Shown in pieces: positions 1 through 9,266 of a DNA stretch of 64,000 nt. The stretch is from NCBI RefSeq assembly GCF_034479615.1, contig NZ_CP140255.1, positions 620,001 to 684,000 on the forward strand. Direction: 5' to 3'. Source of the DNA: Vreelandella neptunia (GTDB taxonomy: Bacteria > Pseudomonadota > Gammaproteobacteria > Pseudomonadales > Halomonadaceae). The position numbers were made by a program, and so were the translations under genes. Positions within the stretch are counted from its first letter, which is position 1. Each line of letters starts with the position of its first letter. Under the pieces are notes generated by a model. The model saw only the letters and a list, made by a program, of their open reading frames with translations. It was not told the DNA's origin and did no database searches.

Positions 1-15
1 ACGGAGGAAATGCTC

Positions 16-987
16 ATGAAAACTCTACGCTCTCTATACGCCACAGCCGCTGCCGCTTCTATGCTCGCGGTCGCGCTTCCAGCAAGCGCTCAACAACTCT
101 CAATCGCGACTGGCGGTACCGGTGGCGTTTACTACCCTATCGGCGGTGGTTTTGCCGAAATGATCAACAACCATATCGAAGGCGCTCAGGCGACGGCTGA
201 AGTGACCGGTGCCTCGGTTGAAAATATGGGGCTGATCATGCGCGGTGACGCGGATCTTGCCCTGGCTCTGGCCGATACGGTCTATCAGGCTTATACCGGC
301 ACGGATGATTTTGAAGGCCGTCAGGTTGAGAACATCCGCGCGCTCGCCTCGGTTTATCCCAACGCGGTACAGCTGGTAACGCTGGCCGAGTCGGATATTG
401 AATCGATTGCTGATCTAGCGGGCAAGCGTGTTTCCGTCGGTGCACCGGGTAGCGGCACCGAGCTCAATGCCCGTGCTCTGCTTGAAGCCAATGGTATTAG
501 CTATAGCGATTTCACCCCCCAGCGCCTTAACTTCAACGAAACTGCAGATGCCATTCGCGACGGTGATATCGACGCCGGTTTCTGGAGCGTTGGGCCGCCC
601 ACCAGCTCGATTCTCAACCTGGCAGCCACCCGTGATATTCGCCTGATTGGCCTGTCCGATGAAGAAGTGGCCAATGCTCGGGAAGAAGAAGAAGTCTTCG
701 CACCTTACAAGCTTGCCGCCGGTATGTATGACGGTATGGACGAAGCCGTGCAGACCCTGGGTATTCCCAACGTCCTCGTCGTTAACTCTGACATGGACGA
801 AGAGCTGGCTTATCAGTTGACTCAGCTACTGTTCGAAAACACCGACGAGCTGATTGCCGTTCACCCGGCGGCTAACGACACCACCATTGAGTTCACTATG
901 GAGTCGACTCCTGTGCCGCTGCACCCCGGTGCGCTGCGTTATTTCGAAGAAGTTGGTGCTGAAATCCCGGATCGTCTGCGTCCTTAA
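16..987 (+). CDS. TAXI-family TRAP transporter solute-binding protein
   Basis: Periplasmic binding protein that would deliver an unidentified solute, probably a carboxylate or amino acid, to the fused TRAP permease two genes downstream. Residues 1-25 form a Sec signal peptide ending ALPASA before QQ. The mature protein opens with the family hallmark ATGGTGGVYYPIGGG (about residues 31-45), and the length of about 323 aa is normal for TAXI proteins. I chose the ATG at 16 because GGAGG at 3-7 is 8 bases from it and too close to the in-frame ATG at 10. The mature protein is rich in Asp and Glu, as expected in a halophile. The family is clear; the substrate cannot be read from sequence. Confidence 0.93.
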   Translation: MKTLRSLYATAAAASMLAVALPASAQQLSIATGGTGGVYYPIGGGFAEMINNHIEGAQATAEVTGASVENMGLIMRGDADLALALADTVYQAYTGTDDFEGRQVENIRALASVYPNAVQLVTLAESDIESIADLAGKRVSVGAPGSGTELNARALLEANGISYSDFTPQRLNFNETADAIRDGDIDAGFWSVGPPTSSILNLAATRDIRLIGLSDEEVANAREEEEVFAPYKLAAGMYDGMDEAVQTLGIPNVLVVNSDMDEELAYQLTQLLFENTDELIAVHPAANDTTIEFTMESTPVPLHPGALRYFEEVGAEIPDRLRP

Positions 988-1015
988 TCGCTAACGTGCA
1001 TTGAAGGATATTGCC

Positions 1016-1528
1016 ATGCAGTGGCAGCAACGACTGATGGCACTACTGATTGCATGTTGTCCGTTCGCCGAAGTGGGGGCTTCCCCCGCTTCGGCGTCGG
1101 CGTTTATGCGCCTAGCGGTGGTGACCGAACAGGGCGACACGCTAGTGGATGAGGCAGTACCTGCTGGCGGTCGCTGGTGCATCAAGTGGCAACACTCCGT
1201 TGAACATTTCACGGTGCTGGACTGCTATCGTAATGTAGCGGGTGTCATGCAATTGGAGCGTAGCCATCAACCCGATTTCGCCGCAGGGCTTGGGCATATT
1301 TTTGGCCGCGGTGAGCAGGTATCAGACGGTGAAGGCGGTTATTGGATTAATGCCATTAACGAGCCTGTCACCAATAACCGTTATGTGTTGAGGGTAGGTT
1401 CACCGGCTGTTAATCATCGCGTGGTGTGGCCAGGCGGTGAGCATGCGCCAGTCAGCCTAAGTGAACACGCCGCTGGGCAACGCGTGACCATTCAGTTGAT
1501 AGACCCTCACGCATCCCCGCGTGAATAA
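1016..1528 (+). CDS. DUF1850 domain-containing exported protein
   Basis: Small protein of about 170 aa with an N-terminal signal peptide (residues 1 to about 28), followed by the DUF1850 hallmark WQHSVEHFTVLDCY around residues 54-67. Function unknown. Proteins of this family are repeatedly found between a TAXI binding protein and a fused TRAP permease, as here (28 bases after the first gene, 32 before the third), so a role in the same transporter is the natural inference. AAGGA at 1004-1008 lies 7 bases before the ATG at 1016; the longer TTG start at 1001 would overlap that ribosome binding site and is less likely. Confidence 0.8.
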   Translation: MQWQQRLMALLIACCPFAEVGASPASASAFMRLAVVTEQGDTLVDEAVPAGGRWCIKWQHSVEHFTVLDCYRNVAGVMQLERSHQPDFAAGLGHIFGRGEQVSDGEGGYWINAINEPVTNNRYVLRVGSPAVNHRVVWPGGEHAPVSLSEHAAGQRVTIQLIDPHASPRE

Positions 1529-1560
1529 AAACGACATTAGTTAACGCTTCCGAGGACTTC

Positions 1561-3579
1561 ATGAGCGAATCCAATCAACCGTCGAGCGTGGTGCCGGGCG
1601 GTAATGTGATTCAACCCCGCATGGTGCTGTGGTCGATCACCATTGTGGCGGTGGGTCTTTCCCTGTTTCAGCTCTACTCTGCTGGCATTCAGCCCTTAGG
1701 GCTTTTTTATCAGCGCAGTATTCACCTGGCACTGATTATGGTGCTGGCATTTTTAATGTTTCCAGCCTTCGGCCCCACCCGCAAGCGTGGTGTATTGGGC
1801 TGGGGGCTTGATCTGCTGTTTTTCGCCGGGGCTATTCTCACCGGTGGTTACTTGGTACTCAACCTGGATGAGATTTTTAGCCGTGCAGGTTTTTGGAACA
1901 GTACCGATATTCTGGTCGCCTGTATTGCCACGGTGACGGTATTGGAAGCCAGCCGCCGCGCGGTAGGTTTTGGTATGACCGTCATTGGTCTATTGGCGAT
2001 TGTGTACGCCTTTGCGGGGCCGCGGGGCGAGCTACCGTGGCTTGGTGAGTGGATGCCGGGCATTCTTGAGCACCGCGGCTATACCATTGACCGGGTCGCT
2101 GGTCAACTTTACCTGGGGCAAGAGGGTATTTTCGGGCTGCCGCTGGGCGTGGCCGCGACCTATATCTTTATTTTTGTCCTCTTTGGTGCTTTTTTGGAGT
2201 GTACCGGAGCGGGTAAGTTCTTTATCGATATGGCCTATGCGGCGACCGGACGCCAGCGTGGCGGGCCAGCCAAGGCGGCGGTATTAGCGTCGGCAGGCAT
2301 GGGCTCTATTTCTGGCAGCGCGATTGCCAACGTGGTCACCACCGGTGCTTTTACCATTCCGCTGATGAAGCGATTGGGCTACAAAGCCAAGCAGGCAGGC
2401 GGTATCGAAGCGGCGGCCTCAACCGGTGGGCAGATCATGCCGCCGTTGATGGGGGCAGGGGCGTTCCTGATTGCTGAGTACACCAATACGCCGTACCTGG
2501 ATATCGTCAAAGTCAGCATCCTGCCGGCAATTATGTATTTCGCCACGGTCTATCTTTTTGTGCATATTATCGCTCTTAAGCAGGGCATGCAGGGGCTACC
2601 CAAGGATGAGCTGCCGCAGATGCGCCAGGTCATGAAGGATGGCTGGCACTTCCTGCTGCCGTTGGCGGTGCTGGTCTGGCTGCTGGCCATGAGTATGTCG
2701 CCCATGCGGGTGGGCTACTACGCAGTGATTACTATTTTGGCGGTAGCGGTATTGCGCTATGTGCTGTGGTTCTTCTTTGTGGCGCCCAGGCAGGGCCAGC
2801 CGGTGACAGCAACAGCGATTAAAGACGTGGTACGTACAGGCTTTGCCAAGCTGATCGAAGGCCTGGAGCTAGGCGCGCGCAATGCGGTAGCGGTTTCCAT
2901 GGCTTGTGCGGTCGCCGGGATTATCGTTGGGGTCGTGGGGTTAACCGGCCTGGGGCTGAAATTCTCCTCCATGATGCTGGCTTTCTCCGGCGGCAACCTG
3001 GTATTGGCGCTGGTGATGGTGCTGTTGGCAAGCCTGGTGCTGGGGATGGGCCTGCCTGTTACTGCCAGCTATATCGTACTCATTGTGCTCGTCGGGCCTG
3101 CATTGACAGCCGAGTTTGGTGTGCCGCTGCTGGTCGCTCACTTGGTCGTGTTCTGGTACTCCCAGGACTCCAACGTGACGCCTCCCATCGCCTTGGCAGG
3201 CTTTGCCGGGGCGGCGATTGCGGGCAGTAAGCCGATGGAAACCAGCTTTCAGGCGTGGAAGTTTGCCAAAGGTCTCTACCTGATTCCGCTGTTTATGGTC
3301 TTCAACCCTGAGATTATCATTGGTGGCCCGGTGCCGGTGGTCATCTGGAATGGGGTGATTGCCATTCTGGCATTAGGTGCCTTTGCCGCGGCGTTGGAAG
3401 GGTATCTGTTTACCAAAATGTCATGGCTACCACGCATTGCGATTACCGCTGCGATTTTTGGGGTGTTCTACCCTAATCTGATGACCGAAATTGCCGGTGT
3501 CGCGGTCATGATTGTCGCCATAGGGGCTAACTGGTTGGCCAGTAAGCGCGAAGCGCCTGCGACACCCGTTAGTGGTTAA
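1561..3579 (+). CDS. TRAP transporter permease, fused DctQM type (TAXI-associated)
   Basis: Inner-membrane permease of 672 aa that would use the Na+ gradient to import the solute held by the binding protein at 16-987. It is hydrophobic throughout. The first part (about 1-180) holds the DctQ-like small-subunit helices and the rest is the DctM-like large subunit, with glycine-rich stretches such as GSISGSAIANVVTTGAFTIP (about residues 250-270) and ASTGGQIMPPLMGAGAF that are typical of the transport core. Fusion of both subunits is the rule for TAXI systems. It is the last gene of a three-gene operon that ends at the hairpin at 3616-3646. Confidence 0.93.
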   Translation: MSESNQPSSVVPGGNVIQPRMVLWSITIVAVGLSLFQLYSAGIQPLGLFYQRSIHLALIMVLAFLMFPAFGPTRKRGVLGWGLDLLFFAGAILTGGYLVLNLDEIFSRAGFWNSTDILVACIATVTVLEASRRAVGFGMTVIGLLAIVYAFAGPRGELPWLGEWMPGILEHRGYTIDRVAGQLYLGQEGIFGLPLGVAATYIFIFVLFGAFLECTGAGKFFIDMAYAATGRQRGGPAKAAVLASAGMGSISGSAIANVVTTGAFTIPLMKRLGYKAKQAGGIEAAASTGGQIMPPLMGAGAFLIAEYTNTPYLDIVKVSILPAIMYFATVYLFVHIIALKQGMQGLPKDELPQMRQVMKDGWHFLLPLAVLVWLLAMSMSPMRVGYYAVITILAVAVLRYVLWFFFVAPRQGQPVTATAIKDVVRTGFAKLIEGLELGARNAVAVSMACAVAGIIVGVVGLTGLGLKFSSMMLAFSGGNLVLALVMVLLASLVLGMGLPVTASYIVLIVLVGPALTAEFGVPLLVAHLVVFWYSQDSNVTPPIALAGFAGAAIAGSKPMETSFQAWKFAKGLYLIPLFMVFNPEIIIGGPVPVVIWNGVIAILALGAFAAALEGYLFTKMSWLPRIAITAAIFGVFYPNLMTEIAGVAVMIVAIGANWLASKREAPATPVSG

Positions 3580-3615
3580 ACGCTACAGACAGACCCAAAG
3601 GTAGCCAGCAACAGA

Positions 3616-3646
3616 AAAGGCCCGGAGATTATCTCTCCGGGCCTTT
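3616..3646. terminator. Bidirectional rho-independent terminator between the TRAP operon and mrcA
   Basis: A 13-bp stem AAAGGCCCGGAGA / TCTCCGGGCCTTT with a 5-base loop lies between two convergent genes. The plus strand continues TTTCGTTT. The minus strand also ends in a short U run, so it could stop transcription from both sides. Confidence 0.85.
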
Positions 3647-3687
3647 CGTTTGGTGTACTACGGGATTGGCAGGTCTAGAAGACTGAG

Positions 3688-6213
3688 TTAGAAGATCGAC
3701 TCAGCGGTACCTGACCCCTGAGAACCACTGGCTTCTTCCAGCTCGCGGCTAATGCGGCGCTGCTGGTAATCCGGCAGGTGATCCTGATGGAACAGCTCGG
3801 TAATCCCGCCAGACTGGCCGTCTGCTAAGCGTTGGCCTGTATCCGGATCCACGCGGGCGGTGACAATCGTCGCGGGCCGCTCGGGTACGGCGTTCGGGGT
3901 GCCTTCCAGGGCATCACCCATGAACTCTATCCAGATAGGAAGCGCGGCCTGAGCCCCATATTCAGAAATGGTCTCGTTGCTGTCTTTACCCACCCATACC
4001 GTGGTCACCAGGTTGCTGTTAAAGCCCGCAAACCAGGCATCACGCTGGCTGTTCGTGGTGCCGGTCTTGCCGACGATATCCTCACGGTTAAGGCTAAGGG
4101 CACCGCGGCCAGTGCCCGAGGTGATAACGTCACGCAGCATATCGCGCAGAATGTAGACAGCGGCCGGGTCGGCCACCCGTTTGGCGATCGGGTATTCGCG
4201 GCCATCAATTTCCACCGTCTCCTGGTCTTCGGCACAGCTGGAGCAGGCAACCTGTGGCGTGGCTTCATCGATCAGCTCATTGTCGTCGTCGCGGGTAACC
4301 CGCTCAATAAACCAGGGCGACACCTGGAAACCACCGTTTGCGAGCACTGCGTAGGCATTGGTCATCTCCATCGGCGTTAAGCTTGCGCTGCCTAGCGCTA
4401 ATGATAAGCCACGGGGGAGCTGGGCAGGAGAGAAGCCGAAGCCTTCCAAAAAGTTAATCGTGTAATCCAGCCCCATGGTTTGTAGAACGCGAATAGTGAC
4501 CAGATTGCGCGAACGGGCAAGTGCCGGACGTAAGCGCATAGGGCCCTGGAAGTCACGGCTGGAGTTGACTGGACGCCACAATGAGTTACTGCCGTCGTCA
4601 AGAACCACGGGGGAATCATTAACGACGCTGGCGGCGTTCATCTCTCCATCTTCAAGGGCCGCTAAGTAAATAAACGGCTTGAAGATAGAGCCAGACTGGC
4701 GTCGTGCCTGTACAGCACGATTGAACTTACTGGCGTTAAAGTCGAAACCGCCCTGGAGTGCCAGGATAGCACCCGTTTGTGGGTCTTGGGCGACCAGCGA
4801 GCCTTCCGCATCCGGCTGTTGAGAGAGGCGTAGCGATCCGTCTTCATTCTCAACTACGCGGATCATATCGCCTCGTACTGCGATCTCCTCCGCCGAGCTG
4901 GGCTCGGCTCCGCGGCTCCGCGGGCTCAAATAGGGGCGTGCCCAGCTCAGACCTTCCCAACCGATCGTCTGTAGACCGTCGTCGCGAGTGAGCACCTGCA
5001 TTTCACGGCCGCTGCTCTCTACCACGATGGCGGGCTGGAGCAGACCATAGTTGGGCGTGCGCTCAAGCACCTGCACCCAGTTGCTGACGTCGCCATCGAT
5101 ACCTTCGACTTGGGTTTGACTGCGCTGGGCGGCTTGCCGTGCGGTCTCGCGAATCTCGGGTGACTCGGCAAGCTCCTCTTCAAGGCCTTGGGTCGCGGTT
5201 TGCTCCTGTGCTTCGACAAGGCTTGCGGCAATCTCACGCTGTTCTGGCCCGCGCCAACCGTGGCGTAAGTCATAATCCGTTAGCCCATTGGCCAACGCTT
5301 GACGGGCAAAGGGCTGCAACTCGCTATCAATAGTGGTGTAAATGCGATAGCCGCCGGTGTAAGCCTCATCGCCGAAGCGCTCCACCGCATACTGACGCGC
5401 CATCTCTGAAACATAGGCAGCATCGACTTCGGCTTGGGTGTAGTGACGACGGGCCGTGACGGGTTCCTGAACGGCCGCTTGGTAGGTGGCGTCGTCGATA
5501 TGCCCCAGCTCGCGCATACGGAATAGAATCCAGTTGCGACGAATCAGCGACCGCTCGGAGTTAGCCAGCGGGTTAAAGGCAGAAGGTGCCTTGGGTAAAC
5601 CGGCAATCATGGCCGTTTGTGCCAGGCTAAGCTCGGCGAGTGGTTTGTCGTAATAGGTTTCGGCGGCGGCAGCGATACCGTAGGCGCGGTTGCCCAGGAA
5701 AATCTTGTTGACGTAAAGCTCGAAGATTTCCTCTTTATTGAGGATCTGCTCCATTTGCAGTGCCAGCAGGATCTCACGAATTTTACGCGTAAAGGTCTGA
5801 TCGAGCGTCAGCATATAGTTACGCGCGACCTGCATGGTGATTGTCGAGCCGCCTGATTGAATATCACCACTCATCGTCAGTTGAACTAAAGCCCGCGCCA
5901 AGCCTCTGGGGTCGACGCCAGCGTGGTCGAAATAGCTGGCATCCTCGGCGGCGGTCAAGGCGTTGATCATATCTTGTGGAACTTCATCAAAATTGATCGC
6001 CATGCGGCGCTCTTCACCAAACTCACCAATCAATTTACCGTCCTGGGTAAAAATGCGCAGCGGCGTGTGCAGTTCAAAGTCTTGCAACTGGCGAACGTCG
6101 GGCAGCCCTGGGGCAAAGTAAATGGCGGCGCCAATCACGGCTAGCGCGCTAGCCCCTACCAGCGACACAATCATGAAAAACAGCGACAAAATAAGGGTTC
6201 GAAGAAACGTCAT
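3688..6213 (-). CDS. mrcA: Penicillin-binding protein 1A (bifunctional transglycosylase/transpeptidase)
   Basis: Class A PBP that polymerises lipid II and cross-links peptidoglycan, anchored by one N-terminal membrane helix. From the ATG at 6213 it is about 841 aa. The GT51 domain carries EDASYFDHAG and the GGSTITMQVARN segment. A low-complexity OB-like insert around 300-440 is typical of proteobacterial PBP1A. The transpeptidase domain shows SGSIFKPF (SxxK serine), SRN (SxN) and KTGTT. An upstream in-frame ATG at 6252 would add 13 residues before the membrane helix; neither start has a strong ribosome binding site, and MTFLRTLILS fits a membrane-anchor start better. It is divergent from pilM, the arrangement seen in Pseudomonas (ponA-pilMNOPQ). 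Confidence 0.95.
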   Translation of the reverse strand: MTFLRTLILSLFFMIVSLVGASALAVIGAAIYFAPGLPDVRQLQDFELHTPLRIFTQDGKLIGEFGEERRMAINFDEVPQDMINALTAAEDASYFDHAGVDPRGLARALVQLTMSGDIQSGGSTITMQVARNYMLTLDQTFTRKIREILLALQMEQILNKEEIFELYVNKIFLGNRAYGIAAAAETYYDKPLAELSLAQTAMIAGLPKAPSAFNPLANSERSLIRRNWILFRMRELGHIDDATYQAAVQEPVTARRHYTQAEVDAAYVSEMARQYAVERFGDEAYTGGYRIYTTIDSELQPFARQALANGLTDYDLRHGWRGPEQREIAASLVEAQEQTATQGLEEELAESPEIRETARQAAQRSQTQVEGIDGDVSNWVQVLERTPNYGLLQPAIVVESSGREMQVLTRDDGLQTIGWEGLSWARPYLSPRSRGAEPSSAEEIAVRGDMIRVVENEDGSLRLSQQPDAEGSLVAQDPQTGAILALQGGFDFNASKFNRAVQARRQSGSIFKPFIYLAALEDGEMNAASVVNDSPVVLDDGSNSLWRPVNSSRDFQGPMRLRPALARSRNLVTIRVLQTMGLDYTINFLEGFGFSPAQLPRGLSLALGSASLTPMEMTNAYAVLANGGFQVSPWFIERVTRDDDNELIDEATPQVACSSCAEDQETVEIDGREYPIAKRVADPAAVYILRDMLRDVITSGTGRGALSLNREDIVGKTGTTNSQRDAWFAGFNSNLVTTVWVGKDSNETISEYGAQAALPIWIEFMGDALEGTPNAVPERPATIVTARVDPDTGQRLADGQSGGITELFHQDHLPDYQQRRISRELEEASGSQGSGTAESIF

Positions 6214-6417
6214 GTACGGAGAGCACCCTGGGAAGAATGAAAAGATCGGCATCTAAAACGGCCGTATCATGCAATTGGCAGCCATTATAGGAACCTGAGG
6301 CGGCGGCCACCAGTGTTGATGTGCGCTAAGTTGGTTCGCGTGTGACGTAACTAAAAATCATGTAACCTCAAACGACATGTAATAAACGGGCGACAATCAG
6401 GCGGAGCCAGACCCAAT

Positions 6418-7479
6418 ATGCGCTTTCTTAAATCTGGTAAAGGGTTGATCGGCGTCGATATTACCTCGGCGACCGTCAAGCTGCTTGAGCTAAAACAGTG
6501 CCACGATAATTACCAGGTAGAAAGCTATGCCGTTCGACCACTGCGCGAAGGGGCCGTGGTGGAGCGCCGTATCCGCGATATCGATGACGTCGCCAGTGTG
6601 CTTAGCCGTGCCGTGGAACATGCCAAACCCTCTACCCGCAAAGCAGCGGTGGCTGTTCCAGCCAGCGCTGCGATCACTAAAACGCTGAGCTTCCCTATCG
6701 GGCTGAGTGAAGAGGAGATTGAAGAGCGCATCGTGGCCGAATCCGACCGCCATATTCCATTTCCGTTCAATGAAGTAGCGTTTGATTTCGAGTGTCTTGG
6801 GCCCGCGCCCTTTGACGATGAGCAACAGCAGGTGGTGCTGGTCGCCTGCCGGCAGCAGGATGTGACGCAGCTCACCGACACGCTAGAGCGGGCAGGCTTA
6901 GAGCCCGCAGCAGTGGACGTGGAAACCTTTGCCATGGAGCGATCGCTTGCCGAATTGCGCCGCCAGCTAAACGTAGAGAATGATCCTACCGCCTGCGTTG
7001 GGCTGGTGGATATTGGTGCCAATATGAATGCCTTCCACGTCGTTCGCGGTGGGCATATCGTCTATACCCGCGACACGGTTTTTGGCGGCCGCCAACTCAC
7101 CGATGCCATTCGTGACCGCTACGATTTGAGCATGGAGGAGGCGGGGTTCGCCAAAAAGCGCGGCGGACTGCCTGATGACTACCATGAGCGTGTGCTCAAC
7201 CCTTTTTTGGAAACCGTGGTGCAGCAGGTAGGGCGCTCTCTGCAGCTCTACTACACCGCCGGGCGTCAGCAAGAGGTGAAACACATCGTATTAGCGGGCG
7301 GTTCGAGTGTGATTCCAGGGCTTGCCGAACGCATTGCTGAAGATAGTGGTATGTCGGTGACCATTGCCAATCCCTTTCAGCGCATGCGGGTCAACAAGCG
7401 CTTGAACCTTCAGGCGTTGACCAACGATGCCCCGGCGATGCTCACTGCGGGTGGCTTGGCGATGAGGGTTAGCCAATGA
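6418..7479 (+). CDS. pilM: Type IV pilus assembly protein PilM
   Basis: Actin-like cytoplasmic protein that binds the N-terminal tail of PilN and links the cytoplasmic pilus motor to the inner-membrane alignment complex. 353 aa. GVDITSATVKLLEL (residues 12-25) is the phosphate-1 loop of the FtsA/actin fold, VDIGANMNAFHVVRGG (about 197-212) the phosphate-2 loop, and LAGGSSVIPGL the adenosine motif. First gene of pilMNOPQ-aroKB; its stop overlaps the pilN start by 4 bases. Confidence 0.96.
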   Translation: MRFLKSGKGLIGVDITSATVKLLELKQCHDNYQVESYAVRPLREGAVVERRIRDIDDVASVLSRAVEHAKPSTRKAAVAVPASAAITKTLSFPIGLSEEEIEERIVAESDRHIPFPFNEVAFDFECLGPAPFDDEQQQVVLVACRQQDVTQLTDTLERAGLEPAAVDVETFAMERSLAELRRQLNVENDPTACVGLVDIGANMNAFHVVRGGHIVYTRDTVFGGRQLTDAIRDRYDLSMEEAGFAKKRGGLPDDYHERVLNPFLETVVQQVGRSLQLYYTAGRQQEVKHIVLAGGSSVIPGLAERIAEDSGMSVTIANPFQRMRVNKRLNLQALTNDAPAMLTAGGLAMRVSQ

Positions 7480-8048
7480 GCATGACGATTAATCTTCTGC
7501 CCTGGCGGGAAGCGCAGCGTGAACGGCGAACCCGCAAATTCTACGTCGTGGTAGCCGCCATGCTGGTGGTGGGCGTCGTGCTTGGCCTACTGATCGCGCA
7601 TTTTTACCAGCTCAAGCTGGCAGCCCAGCAGCAGCGTAATGCTTATATTAGTGACCACATTGAGCGTCTTAATACCGATATTGCTGGCGTATCACGCTAC
7701 GCCAGTGACGCCGAGCGCTTAGGTGAGCAGATCGCGGTGTTTCAGGCGCTGCAGTCTGAAAGGACGGATGCCGTGCAGCTATTTAATGACGTGGCGGAGA
7801 GTGTGGCCAATGGCGTCATTTATCAACGCTTAGCTAAGAACGGTAATACTGTCAGCGTAACGGCAGTGGCCGGCAGTGAGCGCCAGGTTTCCGAACAACT
7901 GCGCCGTATTGCCGATCTACCTGGTTTGGCAGTGCCCTCGCTCTCGGCAGTAGAGAGTGAGCAGAATGGCTCAGGCCGCGTATTTCGTTTTGAGGTGGAA
8001 CAGACCGCCAGCGAACTGTCGCAGGGCGTTGAGGAGGCGCTTCCATGA
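7476..8048 (+). CDS. pilN: Type IV pilus inner-membrane protein PilN
   Basis: Bitopic inner-membrane protein of 190 aa. The N-terminus MTINLLPWREAQRERR is the conserved PilM-binding motif (INLLPWR). One membrane helix follows (about residues 25-45), then a periplasmic coiled coil and a ferredoxin-like domain that pairs with PilO. It overlaps pilM and pilO by 4 bases each, which suggests translational coupling and fixed stoichiometry. Confidence 0.96.
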   Translation: MSMTINLLPWREAQRERRTRKFYVVVAAMLVVGVVLGLLIAHFYQLKLAAQQQRNAYISDHIERLNTDIAGVSRYASDAERLGEQIAVFQALQSERTDAVQLFNDVAESVANGVIYQRLAKNGNTVSVTAVAGSERQVSEQLRRIADLPGLAVPSLSAVESEQNGSGRVFRFEVEQTASELSQGVEEALP

Positions 8049-8704
8049 GGTTTAACCGCGAGCGGTGGGCGCTTGAATGGCAGCGTCTGCGCGATGTTGA
8101 TTGGCGGGATCTCGACGTTAAAGAGGCCGGTAGCTGGCCGTGGCTACTAAAAGCATTGTGCGGCTGCTTGGCGCTGCTGGCGGCACTGAGTGTGATGATG
8201 TGGCTGGTGGTGAGCGAACAGCGCGAAGCCGTGATGGCCGCCCAGCGCCAAGAAGCCAGGCTGCTGAGCGAATACCGCAGCAAAGCTTCACAAGCGGCAT
8301 TCCTGCCAGAAATGCGTGAGCAGTTGGCGACCCTGGAAGAGCAGATGGGGCGTTTTCGCACCATGCTTCCCACCGATGCAGAAATCCCGTCACTGCTGGA
8401 TAGCATTAGCGATGCCGCCGTCGATAACCGCTTAACCATTGAAACGATTCGGCTGCGTCCAACGCAAGCCCAGGCCCATTATGTCGAGCAACCGCTGGAT
8501 ATACAGGTGCGGGGCGGCTATCACCAGTTGGCGCGCTTCAGTGCCGACATTGCCTCGCTGCCCCGCATGGTGACCCAGCACGATTTTAGCCTGGAACCCG
8601 TCGATGGCCGTGGCGATGCGCTGCGCCTTTCGCTCTTGGCTCGCACTTATCGCTATGTGGAGGAGGGCGACCAAGCCTCCGCAGAGGGGGCGGGGGAACC
8701 ATGA
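8045..8704 (+). CDS. pilO: Type IV pilus inner-membrane protein PilO
   Basis: Partner of PilN in the periplasmic alignment complex between the motor and the secretin. 219 aa with one membrane helix (about residues 35-58), then a coiled coil and a C-terminal ferredoxin-like domain. The cytoplasmic tail of about 34 residues is typical. Coupled by 4-base overlaps to pilN and pilP. Confidence 0.95.
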   Translation: MRFNRERWALEWQRLRDVDWRDLDVKEAGSWPWLLKALCGCLALLAALSVMMWLVVSEQREAVMAAQRQEARLLSEYRSKASQAAFLPEMREQLATLEEQMGRFRTMLPTDAEIPSLLDSISDAAVDNRLTIETIRLRPTQAQAHYVEQPLDIQVRGGYHQLARFSADIASLPRMVTQHDFSLEPVDGRGDALRLSLLARTYRYVEEGDQASAEGAGEP

Positions 8705-9252
8705 GGGCTAAACAACTACCTTTTGCGGTAAGGGCGGTCTCTTTCATGGTCTCCGCAGTGGCGCTTACAGGCTGTGTGGACGCCGATTTGGCACAACTTG
8801 AAGGCACGCTGGCCGATATTCGTCAGTCCCCTGGCGGGCAGCCGCCGGTTATGGCTGTTGCGCTGCCCGAGAGCGCGGATTTGTCCTATTTATATAGCAA
8901 CGAACGTAGCCCCTTTTTACCCCCTGAAGAGATTGCTCAGGGGAGCGCTGATCGAAGCGAAGGGTCACTTGCCCCTGACCGGCAGCGCACGCCAGAGCCA
9001 CTGGAGCGCTTCTCGCTGCAAGAGCTGCGATTGGTCGGTACCATGCGTATGGGAGGGCGACAAGTGGCCTTGATTGCATCCCCAGATGGCAGCGTGACCA
9101 GCGTTAAAGAGGGTAACTATATGGGCACCGACTATGGACGTATTGCTCAGATCAACGCTCAAGAGATACGCGTGACAGAACGGGTGTTCACCCAGCCTGA
9201 AGGGTGGCAGGAGCGGCAAGTGTCGCTAGTCATCAACGAAAACAACGAGTAA
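8701..9252 (+). CDS. pilP: Type IV pilus lipoprotein PilP
   Basis: Inner-membrane lipoprotein that connects PilNO to the secretin PilQ. 183 aa. The signal peptide ends with the lipobox LTGC (Cys at about residue 25), followed by an unstructured linker and a small beta domain (FSLQELRLVGTM through ITERVF-like strands) with the YMGTDYGRI segment typical of PilP. Its start overlaps pilO by 4 bases, and pilQ follows after 14 bases. Confidence 0.95.
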   Translation: MRAKQLPFAVRAVSFMVSAVALTGCVDADLAQLEGTLADIRQSPGGQPPVMAVALPESADLSYLYSNERSPFLPPEEIAQGSADRSEGSLAPDRQRTPEPLERFSLQELRLVGTMRMGGRQVALIASPDGSVTSVKEGNYMGTDYGRIAQINAQEIRVTERVFTQPEGWQERQVSLVINENNE

Positions 9253-9266
9253 GCGGATAATAGCTC

